Shown: positions 22,716 through 34,875 of the stretch, in pieces
Layout: each line of letters begins with the position of its first letter
Numbering within the stretch: position 1 is the stretch's first letter
NCBI GenBank assembly: GCA_047967505.1
Contig: CM106540.1
Reading direction: 5' to 3' (one strand)
Source: Dipteris shenzhenensis
Taxonomy: Eukaryota > Polypodiophyta > Polypodiopsida > Gleicheniales
DNA length: 64,000 nt
Notes under the pieces: model-generated
The model's database searches: none
Told to the model about the DNA's origin: nothing
The model's input: the letters and a program-made list of their open reading frames with translations, nothing else
Made by a program: the position numbers and the translations under genes

Positions 22716-23935
22716 TCAGAGAGGGTGCAACATTCCCTCCGACTCCGTTAAAATGTCATTACGTAATTGAGAGAGCGTGCAACATTCCCAGAGTGAGATG
22801 ATGCGCAACACACTTCCATTCTCAGTGACTATAATTTCAATTAAACCATTTTTTGGACCAAAAGAGTTCTCATCTTGATCCAGTGGCACAAGTTCTAAAC
22901 CAATCATCCTACCTTGTTTGTAGTAGAAAGAAAGTATGCAGTTTTGAGATGAAATCATATATTTCACTTGGAGTGAGTTATGGAGAACCTCACAATACAC
23001 ATTGCTGGTGGTTGTTCTATCCCAATCAGCATCTAGAAAGTTTGGAATGCCATCGTCTCCTTTTGCTTTAAAAGTCAACATGGTCTTGCAAACCTTCATT
23101 TGGAAATCATGAAAAAGATCTACAAATACTGTAAGTGGCATGCAAATGTTTATTTTGACTATTCTCATGGCAATGTTTGGTCTCAAAGACTTCTGCACTT
23201 CTCCAAACAGCTTAGCTCCATATGCTTCTGTTATCATGCCATTTGGAACAGGCCAATGAACTGTATTCCATGCTGGAATATCTTGTTCTTGCAATACACC
23301 ATAAGTATTATCCTTGTCCAGTAATTGGTAAAAGTGGTCATAAAAATATATACCCGATTGAGCCAACTATGCTGCAGGTCTATCTTGATATTGTAGCTCT
23401 CCAATGGCTCCGTGTAGAACATCAAAGAATCCCAATATGCACTCTATTGGCTGCCATTCCACATACGATGAAGGATATATGTCTAAAATAAGCCAAGAGG
23501 CAATATCAAGATATAATGAGCCAACCCAAAATTTGGTTCAAATACGAACTCACTCAAAATGAAAACTTACAAATGGGTCTATGTTGTGGAAGATATGTTG
23601 TATAATCTTGCAAAACAAGTTCTCGATGCATATAGACATGTTGTACAAGATTTCATTTATAGACCTCCTCCCTTCTTTGATTCTAAAATCTTTTACTCTG
23701 CCCTTCCAAGAAGCTTGGAAGACGTTAAATGATTGTGGTTTCATCCTCTTGTTGGGTTGCATTAGTACCCATGCTCCTTTTGCCAGTGCTAGTCTTTTCC
23801 ACCTGCCATCCATAGTAACAGTACTAGAAACTTTTATGCACGAGATAGAAGAGGAAGGTCGACGAGATAAACAATAACTCTTCACATCACCATCTTCGTC
23901 TACATTCACCACAGATCATTTTTTACAGATACGTC
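22716..23935 (-). pseudogene. Unknown protein gene, two coding blocks, broken
   Basis: Convergent to the H3/Ulp1 gene. Block 1 (about 23935 to 23571) reads SYCLSRRPSSSISCIKVSST and KDFRIKEGRRSINEILYN, and ends at a donor-like site (CCCATTT then gtaagt). Block 2 (23482 after cttattttag, to 22716) reads SSYVEWQPIECILGFFDVLH, a TAG at 23369-23367, then about 215 uninterrupted codons including WPVPNGMITEAYGAKLFGEV and FVDLFHDFQMKVCKTMLTF. Phases of the two blocks do not match exactly. The long open frame, sensible amino-acid composition and splice-like borders argue for a real former gene. I do not recognise the family and see no catalytic motif or membrane segment. Confidence 0.45.
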
Positions 23936-25859
23936 CATAGTTTATCCAGCCATCAAAACCTTTCAAAGACTCCAACTGTGAAATCAAAGAGACGAACAAG
24001 ATTAAAAGTTAGTACATGTACTTTTATTGTTGTTGCCAAAATAGAGCTCCGTAATGGTGTAAATGAAAGAGTAAAATCAACTTGAAATGAGCATACAAAG
24101 GGTGAGAAGGGCTTATCGTTATGAAACCGACAGAGTAGCAATAACACGATGCAAGATCCTCAAAGAGAGCTTTCAAAAAAGGTTTGTTGAATAGAGCAAA
24201 AGAGGAAATTGGTGGTTCAAAGAAAGTTGGAAGCGGGAAAGCTTCTTTAGGAGGGAATACGATTCAAAATGCATGTTTTGTCTCAAACATAATTCACAGT
24301 TGCAGTGAGACAGAGAGAAGATCTCATAAAATCAAAATCAGAGCTCCTCATTAATGTGGCACACTTCTAGTAACATAAAATACTATTTCTTTTTCTTATT
24401 TTCACCTTATTTTGTTGAAATTTCAACGTTACATTGGCCCTTTGCTCATTGGCCTAGAGACTCTTTTCCTAAATCCTAAAAGGCCCCAAAACGAGCTCTC
24501 TTTTTTCCTAATGATGCAGATTCTAATGGAATCTATAAAAGATTATGCTGATGGGCTAAATCTATGTTGTCTTCTCCCTTTGGTCGTGCATTGTGGGGAG
24601 TCGACTCTCGCGTGTTTGGTGCTGTTCAAAGTAGTTGATGGAGATGCTTTGGAGTCAAACTGCGGCGACTGTTGATTTCGTGTGGCACTGCTACTGTAGA
24701 TAGGTTGTGTGCCCGCGTTGGTGTGGAGTTGGTGTCGTTGATGGCGTCCCACGGCTGTTATGGTTGATGAAGCTGTGAAAGTGACCTCGTTGGGCCTACC
24801 ATCGGGTCGAGTTGTGGATGCACCTCTGTAGCTCGTTGGAATGATGTAGTCATCGTTGTGTGTTGTGCGTGCATTGAGAAGGCACTTGCATTGTCGTTTG
24901 TCGTTGGAGCAGAGTATGGTGACCAAGCTCATGGAGTGTAGGCTTGTATGAAGTAGGAGCTGCAGATAGTAGTCGTTGTAGACACGGGTCGTGGCCAACA
25001 CTTACTATGTGTGTTTGTCACTGTGAAGAGAAAGTCACCTAATGAGTGCTATTTCTTGCTAGTTGCTTGGCGCACTTAGTTTCTTGCGTGAAGTTTGCTA
25101 GCCACTTGCTTTGTTGCTTGAGAATCAAGGTTATCTTTGTGACGCTACGTCGTTGTAGATTGCTTTGGGAGCTGTAGTTGAGACGCAATGGCTTTATTGA
25201 AGCCTTTGATAGTCACTATGCTTGGATAGAGCTACATGTGGGGCACTTTTGGCTTCGCCTATGGGTTTCGTGAGAGTCACTCATTGTAGCATCATAACTA
25301 TGTGTAGACGCTATGGGAAACAGAGATAAAACGATATGCGCAACATCTATGGAAAAGGAATACAGAGAATGCAAATAGAGATAGAACATTGAAGAAATCT
25401 GTATCCTGGAGCAAGAGCTTGCACAAAAATTGTGTAAGGAACAATGTCGAAATGCTAGTAATAGCATGCGTACAAGAACCGTCTGACGGATAGAGAAGTG
25501 ACCGTTGAAGACTCAACCATTTGGAGAACTGAACTGCCAATCCATGCGGCTAACCTACCCTCGCACACCCCTCAGAGTCATTGCTGCTAACCCGCATGGT
25601 TATGCAATAACACATGGCACTCACGGTGGACTGTGCGAACCACACAATGCACATTCCCAGAATAGAAGTTAGATGCCTACATAGTGCATGTGCAACAATC
25701 ATTTTGGGCATAGCCTCGGCAGAGAACCAGGTGCCGTAAGTTAGTCCTAATCCTTCATGAATCAAAAAGCATCTCATTTTCGAATACCATTCAAAAAAAC
25801 ATCAACTGTTATCAGTGTAAATGCATGTCTGAACGTCCTTTGTTGCCTTCACCTACTTG
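23936..25859. other. No gene recognised
   Basis: About 1.9 kb without a convincing coding region. Minus-strand open stretches near 24147-23953 and 25001-24543 are low-complexity or in frames with no known motif. The part from about 25000 to 25850 has irregular short direct repeats and may be LTR-derived, but no partner LTR was found in the window. Confidence 0.5.
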
Positions 25860-28230
25860 TGCACTAGCACACAGCACTCCGGTTAGCTTTTAGCTTCCCT
25901 ATCCAAAAGCATCCCGCACTTTGGGTACTTCTAATCTTTGCCTGTCCAAAAGCATCCCGCACTTTAGATGCTTCTATTCTACAAGGCCATCCAATAGCCA
26001 TCGCCGCATCGCTACTCTTCATCCAAACTGGAAATACATTGAACAGGCACATCAATGACACCCACCTTGCTTAGTCCTGCATCATCGCTTCCAAGGCACT
26101 CCTTCTACAACTGTGTTGTCAGTTTCGCTCCACTCGAACTAGCAGCAGCAGTCTCCAGCTGCCTCTTCCGCAACAGCTTCATCCTGCGATCCTGCTCCAT
26201 ATTCATCAGCCACTGCAAATGATGTGGCTTGGACCAACCACCACTTGTAGGTTAGGCCACTGCTTTGTGGGCAACACCTCCTCAATCCATGCACTCAGTG
26301 ACAACTGCTGCTACCAGCGCTCCTGTAGCGTAGCTAGTCGCTGAATTACCATAGGCTCATAGGAAGGAGGATCTAGCAATCCAGGAAAGGAAGTGTGCTT
26401 ATTATAAAATTTCTTCAAAAACCTATCCGCTTCTTTCCACCAAGGAGGACGAGGAGGCAATGACAGACGAAAGGAATGAGCACACAATTCTAACCACAAA
26501 CACAGGGAATGCCTTTGCTGCTTTAGCACTTCCACTCTTTTGCTAGAGCGAGCAACCGCATTCACAATGCCATCCGCCAACTCTTTGTACTTTGCATCCC
26601 AATCCTCCCTAGTCTACACAGACTCCGCAACGACTCCTTTACCCTTATCTGCACCACCATTACCACCTATGGAACTACTGGAACCCATTGGTCCAGATAT
26701 CGTATGCACTTGCAGACCACTTTGTGGACTGAAACCCACACTAGCACCCACATCCCCATTCTTTTCGGGTCAACGTTGTGGAACCAGCTCCTGACATGTT
26801 TGCGGAACGACAGCTCCATGCCAGCGTGCAACTTGTATGTCCCACTCCGCCCGAACAGCCCCTTGAAGAGCCTCCAAGAGCACGCCCATCTACTCCATGT
26901 TGACACTTACATTTCTCAAAAAAGCCTGTAAGTACTCAGCCAATGCATCGATAGTACGTCCTAACAATTCCTCCTGAATGCCCGAAACATACTCCGAATG
27001 CAGTTGTTGAGTGGCCTCTGAGTGAGCTTCCGCCACTTACACATTTCCTTCGAGGACTGCCACCCTGTCCTCTAGTTGCTATAACCTTGCCTCCTGACTC
27101 CGCAAGGACTCATTCTCAATCCGCAATTGAGTGATGTCCGATTCCAAACTTGTCACCCTTGCTGAATCACCCCCCTCACCATATTGCGTGGCTAGACGAG
27201 TGAACAACTGAGAACAAAACTGCAGCTGTACATTAAGAGGCTACGGCCAAAAAGAAAATCCGACCGAGGACACCGAAGAAACAATTGCAGGCTCAAAGAT
27301 CACTACCAATGCCTCTGGTGGAGATACCCGCACTGCCTCAGACACCGCCACCACCGTTGGAGAAGTCATCACAGTGGTCGTTGTTTGCTGAACGTTGAAG
27401 CTACTCCATCCACCTTTGCATGAGTGACCCTCCTACTAGCGAACTACCTCTGGAAACCCCCATCGTAATGGTTGCGGGAGCTACCATCACCATCACCATC
27501 ACCCTCTCAACCATGACCGGTGGTGCAAGTGGAGGCATAACACTGATCTGAGTTGATGCCGCCCCACTGGAGAACACACTCCCCGTTCCACTTGCATGAG
27601 AAGGAGTCAAGGGTGCAAGAGAAGAAACCACTACCTGACTGATACGAGGCCCTTGTCTTCTCTGCTTCTTGGGCGCTCTACCAACATGTTTATGTTTGCA
27701 AGTTCTCTATTAGTTGTTTATGTTTACCATTTAACGGGGATTATATTTTATACCCACTAGGCGGGATTCTATTTGGCGAGTTTTTTTTCCTAGTGAGTTT
27801 GGCAAGGATTCTATTACTTCTTTATGTTCTTAGGAGCAAAAAAACTCACAAACTCGCCAAATAGAATCCCCCTCTATGTGTGTGTGTGTGTGTGTGTAGA
27901 TTAAAAAGTCCCATCAATAATTGAGACATACAATTAATTCCATCAATTCAATAATTTTTTTTATAAAGGGAAACATATAAGAAACCCTCAGCCTCCCCTT
28001 GGACAGGTTCCTCAGGCTCAAGAGTAAGAGTCAAAGCCATATTCTGTCGAGGCGCCATAGACTCAAGATGTAAGGGAAACAAGATCTCCAGAATTTGACC
28101 AATCTTTGAGTTCACTGCCTGCTTCTTCTCAATCGTTGTCGCCACCCTTTGAGCCTCTGCATGGATGCGCTCCTTCAAAACACGAGCCCATGGCACTACC
28201 CATTGCTCAGCAAACCATGATCATCCCTTG
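25860..28230 (-). pseudogene. Gypsy gag-like remnant, second copy
   Basis: Minus-strand relative of 3060-4340. 28196-27948 reads KKQAVNSKIGQILEILFPLH; 27631-27401 is the Ser/Pro/Val-rich low-complexity part; 26906-26667 reads MSTWSRWACSWRLFKGLFGR, as in the first copy; 26580-26311 reads KRVEVLKQQRHSLCLWLELC. Frames change between pieces and stops are frequent. The coiled-coil-like Gln/Glu-rich stretch near 27240-27000 is typical of these gag-region proteins. The segment 27700-27975 is foreign sequence (a foldback and a fragment of the 43.5-kb repeat) inserted in it. Confidence 0.5.
27763..27870. repeat. Foldback element with 21-bp perfect arms
   Basis: 27763-27783 (gggattctatttggcgagttt) is the exact reverse complement of 27850-27870, separated by 66 bp. 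Size and AT-rich interior suggest a small foldback or MITE-like insertion. A (TG)n run and a fragment related to 43531-43625 follow immediately. Confidence 0.85.
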
Positions 28231-28410
28231 AGACCGAGGAGTGATTGTATAAGTTTTGGCCTGCAAAAACACAAACTCCAGAATCCACCGATATAAATCC
28301 AGCACAATGTTTTTGCAAGGGTCAAGGAAGAAGGAGGGGTCAAAGAAAGGGGTTAGAGTATGTGTTTTTCTTGTGAAATTTCCATTTTCAAGGCAAAAGA
28401 TAATGGGAGG

Positions 28411-28458
28411 AGGAGCCTCCCAAGAGGCCGCGATATCACGGCCTCTTGGGAGGCTCCT
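28411..28458. repeat. 20-bp perfect stem with 8-base loop
   Basis: 28411-28430 (aggagcctcccaagaggccg) pairs perfectly with 28439-28458 around the loop cgatatca. GC-rich in an AT-rich neighbourhood. It could form a stable RNA or DNA hairpin; no terminator or small-RNA role can be shown from sequence. Confidence 0.9.
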
Positions 28459-28459
28459 T

Positions 28460-29290
28460 CTGCCAATTTTATTTGGGCCATAACTTGGTCAATCAAACTC
28501 CAAATATGGTCATGTTTGTAGTCAAAACGATCGAAATGATATGAATGAATCCATTTATCATGTTAGAATGTCTAAATTCTACAACTTTAAAAAGTTTGTA
28601 CTTATCTTTGTTTCATTAGGGCTAAACCTTATCAAACTCTTATATTTTCTTAAATTTTTCTCATATAGAGTTCGGGTCCTTGGTTCTCTCCCTCCCTCCC
28701 ACAAGTATATACATGGTCATGGACATATGAAGGTGATCCATATTTTGTTAGCATCATGGTCATAAGGTGATCAATAATTTATTAGCTCCATAGTTTAAAC
28801 ATTTTATTCATGTTATCATTTTGTGTACAAAATGGATCATATCATATGGGTAGCATAAAAATCGATGAGCTACATAGTACAAATAGTTTTTTGTGAAGGA
28901 TTTTTATAGGAGGAGCTTCTATATCATGGATGGGACTATTTTTGTTTGTATGTAAGTCCACAAAATAAAGAAACCCGTTCAACTCACGTGCTACCTTACA
29001 TAATTTTGAGTGACTACCTCGAGGTGTAGACATTGCAACATTTCCCCTTTTGTATCTATTGAATGATTTCTAACTTGCATGGATTTATTATTTATCAAAT
29101 AATAGGTTTTCTCTTTGTATGTTGCCAATAAGTTTTCATTTGGTATTCATTGAGAATCATTGCTAACTTGTATGGACTTATCAGTTATCCCCAATAGTAG
29201 GTTTTATCTTTGTATGTTGCCAAGAATCATACGAAAAATAAGAAGAACAATCTCTAATATGGTCATGTAGATTCAACCATTTCTAGTAAA
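28460..29290. other. AT-rich DNA, no gene recognised
   Basis: Two stretches around 29085 and 29190 repeat a phrase (tagg-ttt-tctttgtatgttgcca). Nothing else identifiable. Confidence 0.5.
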
Positions 29291-30640
29291 AAACTATTGC
29301 TACTATAGGTTCAGAAAAAGTTCATCACAAGCATCACTCGAACTCTGGGCTCGCTCGAACATAGTCGCTCGATGTTTTGACTTACTCGATGAATATTCAC
29401 CCTTTGCCAATCAATGCTACTGAAATTCCAAAGGCATAGTAGTTCAAGACGAGCATCAATCAACTGGGACCAGTGGAAGTAAAGGAAGAAACTGTGCATG
29501 AGCCATCCCCATAGCGATGCGAAGTAGAAGGAAGGAAAGGGCCTTGAATGCACATGAAAATTGGAAGGCAAACTCCTCAAGAGGATTGCCAGTGCGATGA
29601 GGAAGAACAAGCAAGCAACTGGTACATGCAAACAAATGCTCAAGAATTGCGATCCAGATTTCCAATACCCTGCCTTTACAATAGGTAGTTGCATGGCGGC
29701 TGGGATAGGACCTTGCAGAAGACTGCTGTCATCATGCCTCGAACCCTTCTGCCACATGTCCTGATGCGATAAATTTGCCGCCTCCACCTCAACCAAGGAA
29801 ATATGCCCCTATTAGATATCGAAAATGGGAGCTGAAGACTGCTATCATGATGGTATGGACGAAGCCGAAAACCATTAACTGGATGTGGAAGTACGTGCCC
29901 TTGCAAATCCGTAAGATAGAACGATGTCGATCCGCAATCATGAAAAATCCAAAATGGACCAGGCCATCTCAATTTCAACTTCCCTGGCATCCGCCCAAGG
30001 CGAGTGTTGAACAAAAGAATCAATTACCCGTGCTCAAAAGATTTTTTCTTTGTGGCCAAATCCACCCTCTGCTTCCATCTTGCTTGAATCTCCAAAGTCA
30101 GATAGTAGCTCTCCAGATGCATATCATCCAACTGATCTAGAACATCCAACCGGAACACCATAGATTCCTACGGAAGGAGTCTATCCTCCACCGTAATCCG
30201 CAGACTCATAACAATATGCTCGATTGGCGTAATTGCTTCCAACCCAATTTGAAAGGAGTCAACCCCGTGGCCACCTTGAATGATGTGCGATAAGCCCATA
30301 GTGCCGCCAGCAACTTCTCATCCCAATGTGCGGTGCTCATTCACCCCAATAGCGAAATAATTCACTTGAAAGAATGATTTGTAGAATCAGCCAATCCATT
30401 AGCCTGTGGATAGTAGGGCAAGACTTCTTGTGAATCACCATATAGAAATAATTCATCCGCTTGATGACCTTATTGACAAAGTGAGTACGCAACGGGCTTC
30501 CATCAGCATTGCCTCCTACTCATGAGGTTGAACACACCGCAGTAGGGCCTTTGTCAGATGTCACTGGTACAACTGGCCCAAGACTACTTCAAAGGATCAA
30601 TCTCTATTCATGTACTTAGGCATGATGCCGATAGAAAGGA
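29290..30640 (-). pseudogene. Gypsy integrase remnant, second copy
   Basis: Read from 30640 downward on the minus strand: HFVNKVIKRMNYFYMVIHKK, then YYPQANGLADSTNHSFK (a canonical Y.PQANG..ESTN block), WAYRTSFKVATGLTPFKL near 30260, and the C-terminal domain RLGRMPGKLKLRWPGPFWI with HPVNGFRLRPYH near 30000-29880. It is clearly the same family as 1531-2790, at moderate divergence. Stops and frame changes make it non-functional. It lies downstream of its gag-like partner in the wrong order for a single minus-strand element, so rearrangement or separate insertions are needed. Confidence 0.85.
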
Positions 30641-31519
30641 ACGAGAGCATCTCATCATACCATGACCATGGGCCTTCCGGAACAACTTCAGCCTCCACCT
30701 CGATCAGCCACCTCGATCAGATCCGCTCGAAAAATAGCCGCCACCTCCACATCAGGAAACTCACCCTCCACTCCCATTGGCAGTTCTCCAGTCGAGATAA
30801 GTAATCTGCTACCGCATGCTGCGAGCCCGACCGTATGAATCACATCAAAATCATATTCCTACAGTAGCAACACCCATCATGCCAATCGGCCCATAAGACT
30901 TTTTTGTTATACCAAATACAACAATGTGGAATGATCAACATGGAATACTCTCCAGAGATACTTTTTAAAAAAGTAACCAAGTTGTGTGTTTCAAATTGGT
31001 GTTTATGGAGATCATACCTAAAGTCCTTTTTGGCCTCTCCCTCAGGGATAGCCTTAGTTACGATTCCTCTTTTCTCAAAGAGAAAATCGGCGGCTTCTAT
31101 TTTTGAAATCAGGGCTACACCGAGTTGCTATTTCCTTCTATGAGGCTCCTTCTTTTTCTCTATCCCCGCTCCCTCTCTTTCTTTCTCATAGCTTTGCGAA
31201 ATCAGGGCTACTAGCTCTCTCTCTCTCTCACCCTCACACACATCTTTCAATTCATCATCTGAGGCAACGTGCCTTTTGAATGATTGTCACCCTTGTTTGC
31301 TTGGGGCAATGGCTATGGCTATGGAGGTGGAGGGTTCATCCATTGGAATGGCTCTATGGCTATGCAGGTGGAGGGTTCAAGGTGAGGGTCATCACTTTGT
31401 CGTGGCCATTGCTGTGGCTCCGAGCTCTTTGCTTTGGACACGTTGCTTGGATACCCAGCCCCTTCGATTCTCAGCATATCCTCCATTTCATCCTCCAACG
31501 CGATCTCGATCCGGCAGCC

Positions 31520-32329
31520 ATGGCGGCTTCGGTTGCCTGCCATGCTCCTCTGTTTCATCTCTCCCCTTCTTGCTCCCTCTCCCTCACACCCATCCTCACC
31601 TCACACCATAACTACACCATGAGTGGCGACATCAAACGTCTCGTGCTTAACAACGAAGGTCGATCCAAGCTCAACCCCTCCTCCGATCGTGAATTCTACT
31701 CCTTCCCTCGCTTCGTCACCCACGTTGATGATGGGTTCCTTTCCTCGCTCACCCAGCTCTACCGTGAGCACATCCCGCCCGACTCTGAGGTCTTGGACCT
31801 GATGAGCTCCTGGGTGAGTCACTTGCCACCCGAGGTAAAGTACCGGCGAGTCGTCGGACATGGGCTCAATGCCGCAGAGCTTGCCCGGAACAAACGCTTG
31901 GATTCCTTTTTTGTCAAGGATTTGAACCAGGAGCCCAGGTTTGAAGCCAGCGATCGAAGCTTTGATGCGGTGATTTGTACCGTAAGCGTACAATACCTAC
32001 AGCAGCCCGAGAAGGTTTTCGCAGAGATCTATAGGCTGCTTCGACCGGGTGGTGTGTCCATCGTAAGTTTCAGCAATCGAATGTTTTATGAGAAAGCCAT
32101 TGCTGCTTGGAGAGACGGGACGTCTTACAGCAGGACCCAACTAGTGGTGCAGTATTTCCAATGCGTTGCTGGGTTCACGGAACCAGAGGTGATCAAGAAG
32201 CAGCCTCCGAAACGAAATCCAGATGACGGAAATCCGTCTCCAGTAGATTGGCTTTTTGGCTTATTGCAACCAAGTGCCAAAGATCCCTTCTACGCTGTTG
32301 TCTCGTACAGAAATTTCAAACCAATCTAG
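31520..32329 (+). CDS. SAM-dependent methyltransferase, single exon, possibly plastid-targeted
   Basis: Intact 269-codon frame. I chose the ATG at 31520 because of its strong context (gcagccATGGCGG) and because the N-terminus MAASVACHAPLFHLSPSCS, rich in Ala/Ser and lacking acids, looks like a chloroplast transit peptide; an in-frame ATG at 31280 adds 80 unlike residues. The mature part starts near MSGDIKRLVLN (31619). Family features: PRFVTHVDDGF, the SAM-binding motif I region SEVLDLMSSWVSHLP, VVGHGLNAAELARN, FDAVICTVSVQYLQQPEKVF and RLLRPGGVSIVSFSNRMF (motifs II-III). These match a conserved plant family of class I methyltransferases whose substrate I do not know. No intron, no stop, no frameshift. 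CT-rich 5' flank (31150-31250). It is the only intact long non-transposon ORF in the window. Plastid location is inference. Confidence 0.85.
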   Translation: MAASVACHAPLFHLSPSCSLSLTPILTSHHNYTMSGDIKRLVLNNEGRSKLNPSSDREFYSFPRFVTHVDDGFLSSLTQLYREHIPPDSEVLDLMSSWVSHLPPEVKYRRVVGHGLNAAELARNKRLDSFFVKDLNQEPRFEASDRSFDAVICTVSVQYLQQPEKVFAEIYRLLRPGGVSIVSFSNRMFYEKAIAAWRDGTSYSRTQLVVQYFQCVAGFTEPEVIKKQPPKRNPDDGNPSPVDWLFGLLQPSAKDPFYAVVSYRNFKPI

Positions 32330-34290
32330 CTTAGATCCGAATTTAAAGCTTTCTAATAGGGAGACAGGCTTTCTTCTAATAGACAAAGAGCAAGTGGAAC
32401 CTCGTCCAATTTGACAGGCTTCTGCGATTACGGTTTCATTTCATTGATCCGAACTTTGAAGTTCGCCTAAGGCTGCAAGACGAGCTCTTAATATTTACTT
32501 TTGGTCCTCGACATTTTCCACTCACAGCACTTACCGCGAGCAGCGCCTCAAAGTCTTCACTATTAGAAGACCCGTTTCGTTGAGGGCGTATAAGTTGTTG
32601 ATAAAAGTAGAATGTTTCTCTTTCAATTTTTATTTTTATTTTTTAAAAAGTAGAATGTTTCTTGCGTGGGAAACTTGGGAACTATCCCCTTAGAATCAAA
32701 TTATGAAAGTGGAAAATGCAAGCATCTTCGCCTTTCGAAGTGGGGGTATCTGAAAAGGTAGTGCAGCTCTTCCAGGTTGCAGCAACAGGAGTCTCAGATA
32801 GCTATACCATTTGGCCACCCCCTTAGTTTTGGATCACAGGAAGAGCTGTGGTATACATTCTTACGACTATCATTGTACGAATGCATTTAAGCATCTGAAT
32901 TTGGTTGCATCAATTCGCCGATAGGTATTTCTCTATGAATGTCACTTCAAAGTGATTCCAAAGCCCCAGAAATGCTATTCATTTTTCCCTTAAAATTTGT
33001 GAAGGTCTGTAATTTCACTTGTGCGTCATCTGTCGAATGCCTTGTTGAACAATATTTTGGTCTTGTATCAGGAATGGATCGTATATTTTTATAGCATTTC
33101 ATGTGGTCAAGAATCAGCGTTTTATACGCTAGGTTATGATTATGTAATGGGGAATGGATCCCCGGAAAGGAAACCTGGCCGGGCACAACTGGACAAAATG
33201 TGGGAGTACTGCAGTTCAATGGCATCTTGATGGGACGGCAGAGATTTACCTTCCGTCGCCCAGTGCAAGGAAACCTCTCCTCTGTGAACTCTGGAATTTA
33301 CTTCTTCCACTGCCATACATTGTAGGATGATGCTGTAAGTATGTTTTTGTACGAGAGAGAGAGAGAGAGGTCCTGAATTTGCCACTAGTGTTGGCATCGG
33401 TTTTAAAATGGGGTTTCAGTACTAAAGAAACAGTCATCCACAAAGGGCACTCTGTCATGTGCCAACAGTGTTTCCAGAGCAGGGATTGTTGGAAACAGAC
33501 ACTCAAAACTAGTGGTAACTGGGGAGTGGGGGACCTTATAGAGGAATGGCCAAGGGAAGAGCTTTCCTTGTAGGAAGAGCTTTCCTTGTAGGAACATACT
33601 TCTAGTAGTGGCCAAGATCAAGCAAAAACAGAAGGACGAATAGGTTACGAAACAAAGAGACCTTTATCTAGAGCACTACTTTTGGAAAAATTTAGGGAGC
33701 TAGAGCCCCAAGTTATGATATAAAGACATGGCATAGAGTACCTAGCTCTCAAGCACACCCAATATTTAAACTTAGGCATGGAGGAACAAGTGGTGAAGAT
33801 AAGCCAGAAGGTAACTTCAACCTAGCTCGGAGAGATAAAGACCTTGTTCATAGAAGTTTCGAGACATTTTTGCCTGGAACTACACTGACGTAAGAGATGT
33901 ACCTCCTAAAATCTGCCAACACAAGATACCATTGGCCCCTATGCAAACTTAGCATGCCACAGCAAAGGTACGAGATAAATCCAAACTATGCCAAGCATGT
34001 GAAATCATTGCTTTGACCAGCTCATTAGAGCAAGGCTCATTTATTCCATATGGCGGTTTTCGATCTTGGTGGTCTGAAGAAGACTGGAAAATTTCAAGTT
34101 TGCATTGATTGTTATAGATGTCCAAACCATACCAGATCCATTCCAATTTCCCATCGCTTTCATCACAGATAGTATCTAAGGCCAAGTAGTGGGCATTCCA
34201 AAAAGAGGTGAAGTTCCAATGGAATAATAAATTATCAATAGCATTCAAGGCATTAAAGGACCAAGCTGTGACCATAGCCATTCTACGTCA
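32330..34290. other. 3' flank of methyltransferase and unassigned DNA
   Basis: The first few hundred bases are presumably 3' UTR. A short (GA)n run lies at 33353-33369 and a 19-bp direct repeat (gaagagctttccttgtagg) at about 33557 and 33576. No coding region convinces. Confidence 0.45.
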
Positions 34291-34560
34291 ACCTCGTTCA
34301 TGTCGGCACCTCAAGCTATGCAGCCAGGTAGCCCAATTCAATGGCCAACTAAACTATCCAATTTACTACGCAACGTAGCCCTATTCAACGGCCAACTAAA
34401 CTACCCAATTTACTACGCAAGTCACTTGATAACACCCTCGGAGGGTAACTATATTACCAATGATGAGCGGAAAGCACTCAAGATGGTAAACAATGCCCAA
34501 AAGTTTCATCATTATTATTTAGCAATCCCTTCAGATTTTGTGTTGACCACTAATCAATAA
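34291..34560 (+). pseudogene. Gypsy RNase H fragment
   Basis: Reads NVALFNGQLNYPIYYASHLI, then SEGNYITNDERKALKMV and AQKFHHYYLA...VLTTNQ. This is the standard Gypsy RNase H block (YPI.YAS..L...E.NY...E.EAL..V...KFRHYL). A local duplication of about 53 bp (34325-34430) repeats the FNGQLNYPIYYA part. Only a fragment; it ends before the integrase. Confidence 0.85.
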
Positions 34561-34875
34561 AACAGTCATCTAAGGGCGACTGGTGTGTTGCATGTTTATC
34601 TTGTAGGAATTCAACTTCGATTTGTCCACAACGCAAAGGAATTTGCATCTCTATATATCTTAAGGAGACAAATACCAAACCTGCTCGAAGGGAGGTTCGC
34701 GCGAGATTCGATAAGAGGACGAGGAATTTCGAGGCTTGGAGGGAGGCTTGGAGGCAGGGAGAGAGAGAGAGGATGAGTGAGAATTCACCAAGTGGTGCAA
34801 CAGTAGCGAGATTGCCACATGGCAGTACGGGATAGAGCAAGGCGGACGACACTCAAGCCGAGGAGGGGGGCGGAA

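Noticed and set aside
31280-31519. N-terminal extension of the methyltransferase ORF from the first ATG
   Set aside because: Trp/Leu-rich residues unlike the family, weak ATG context, and a strong ATG with transit-peptide-like sequence at 31520.
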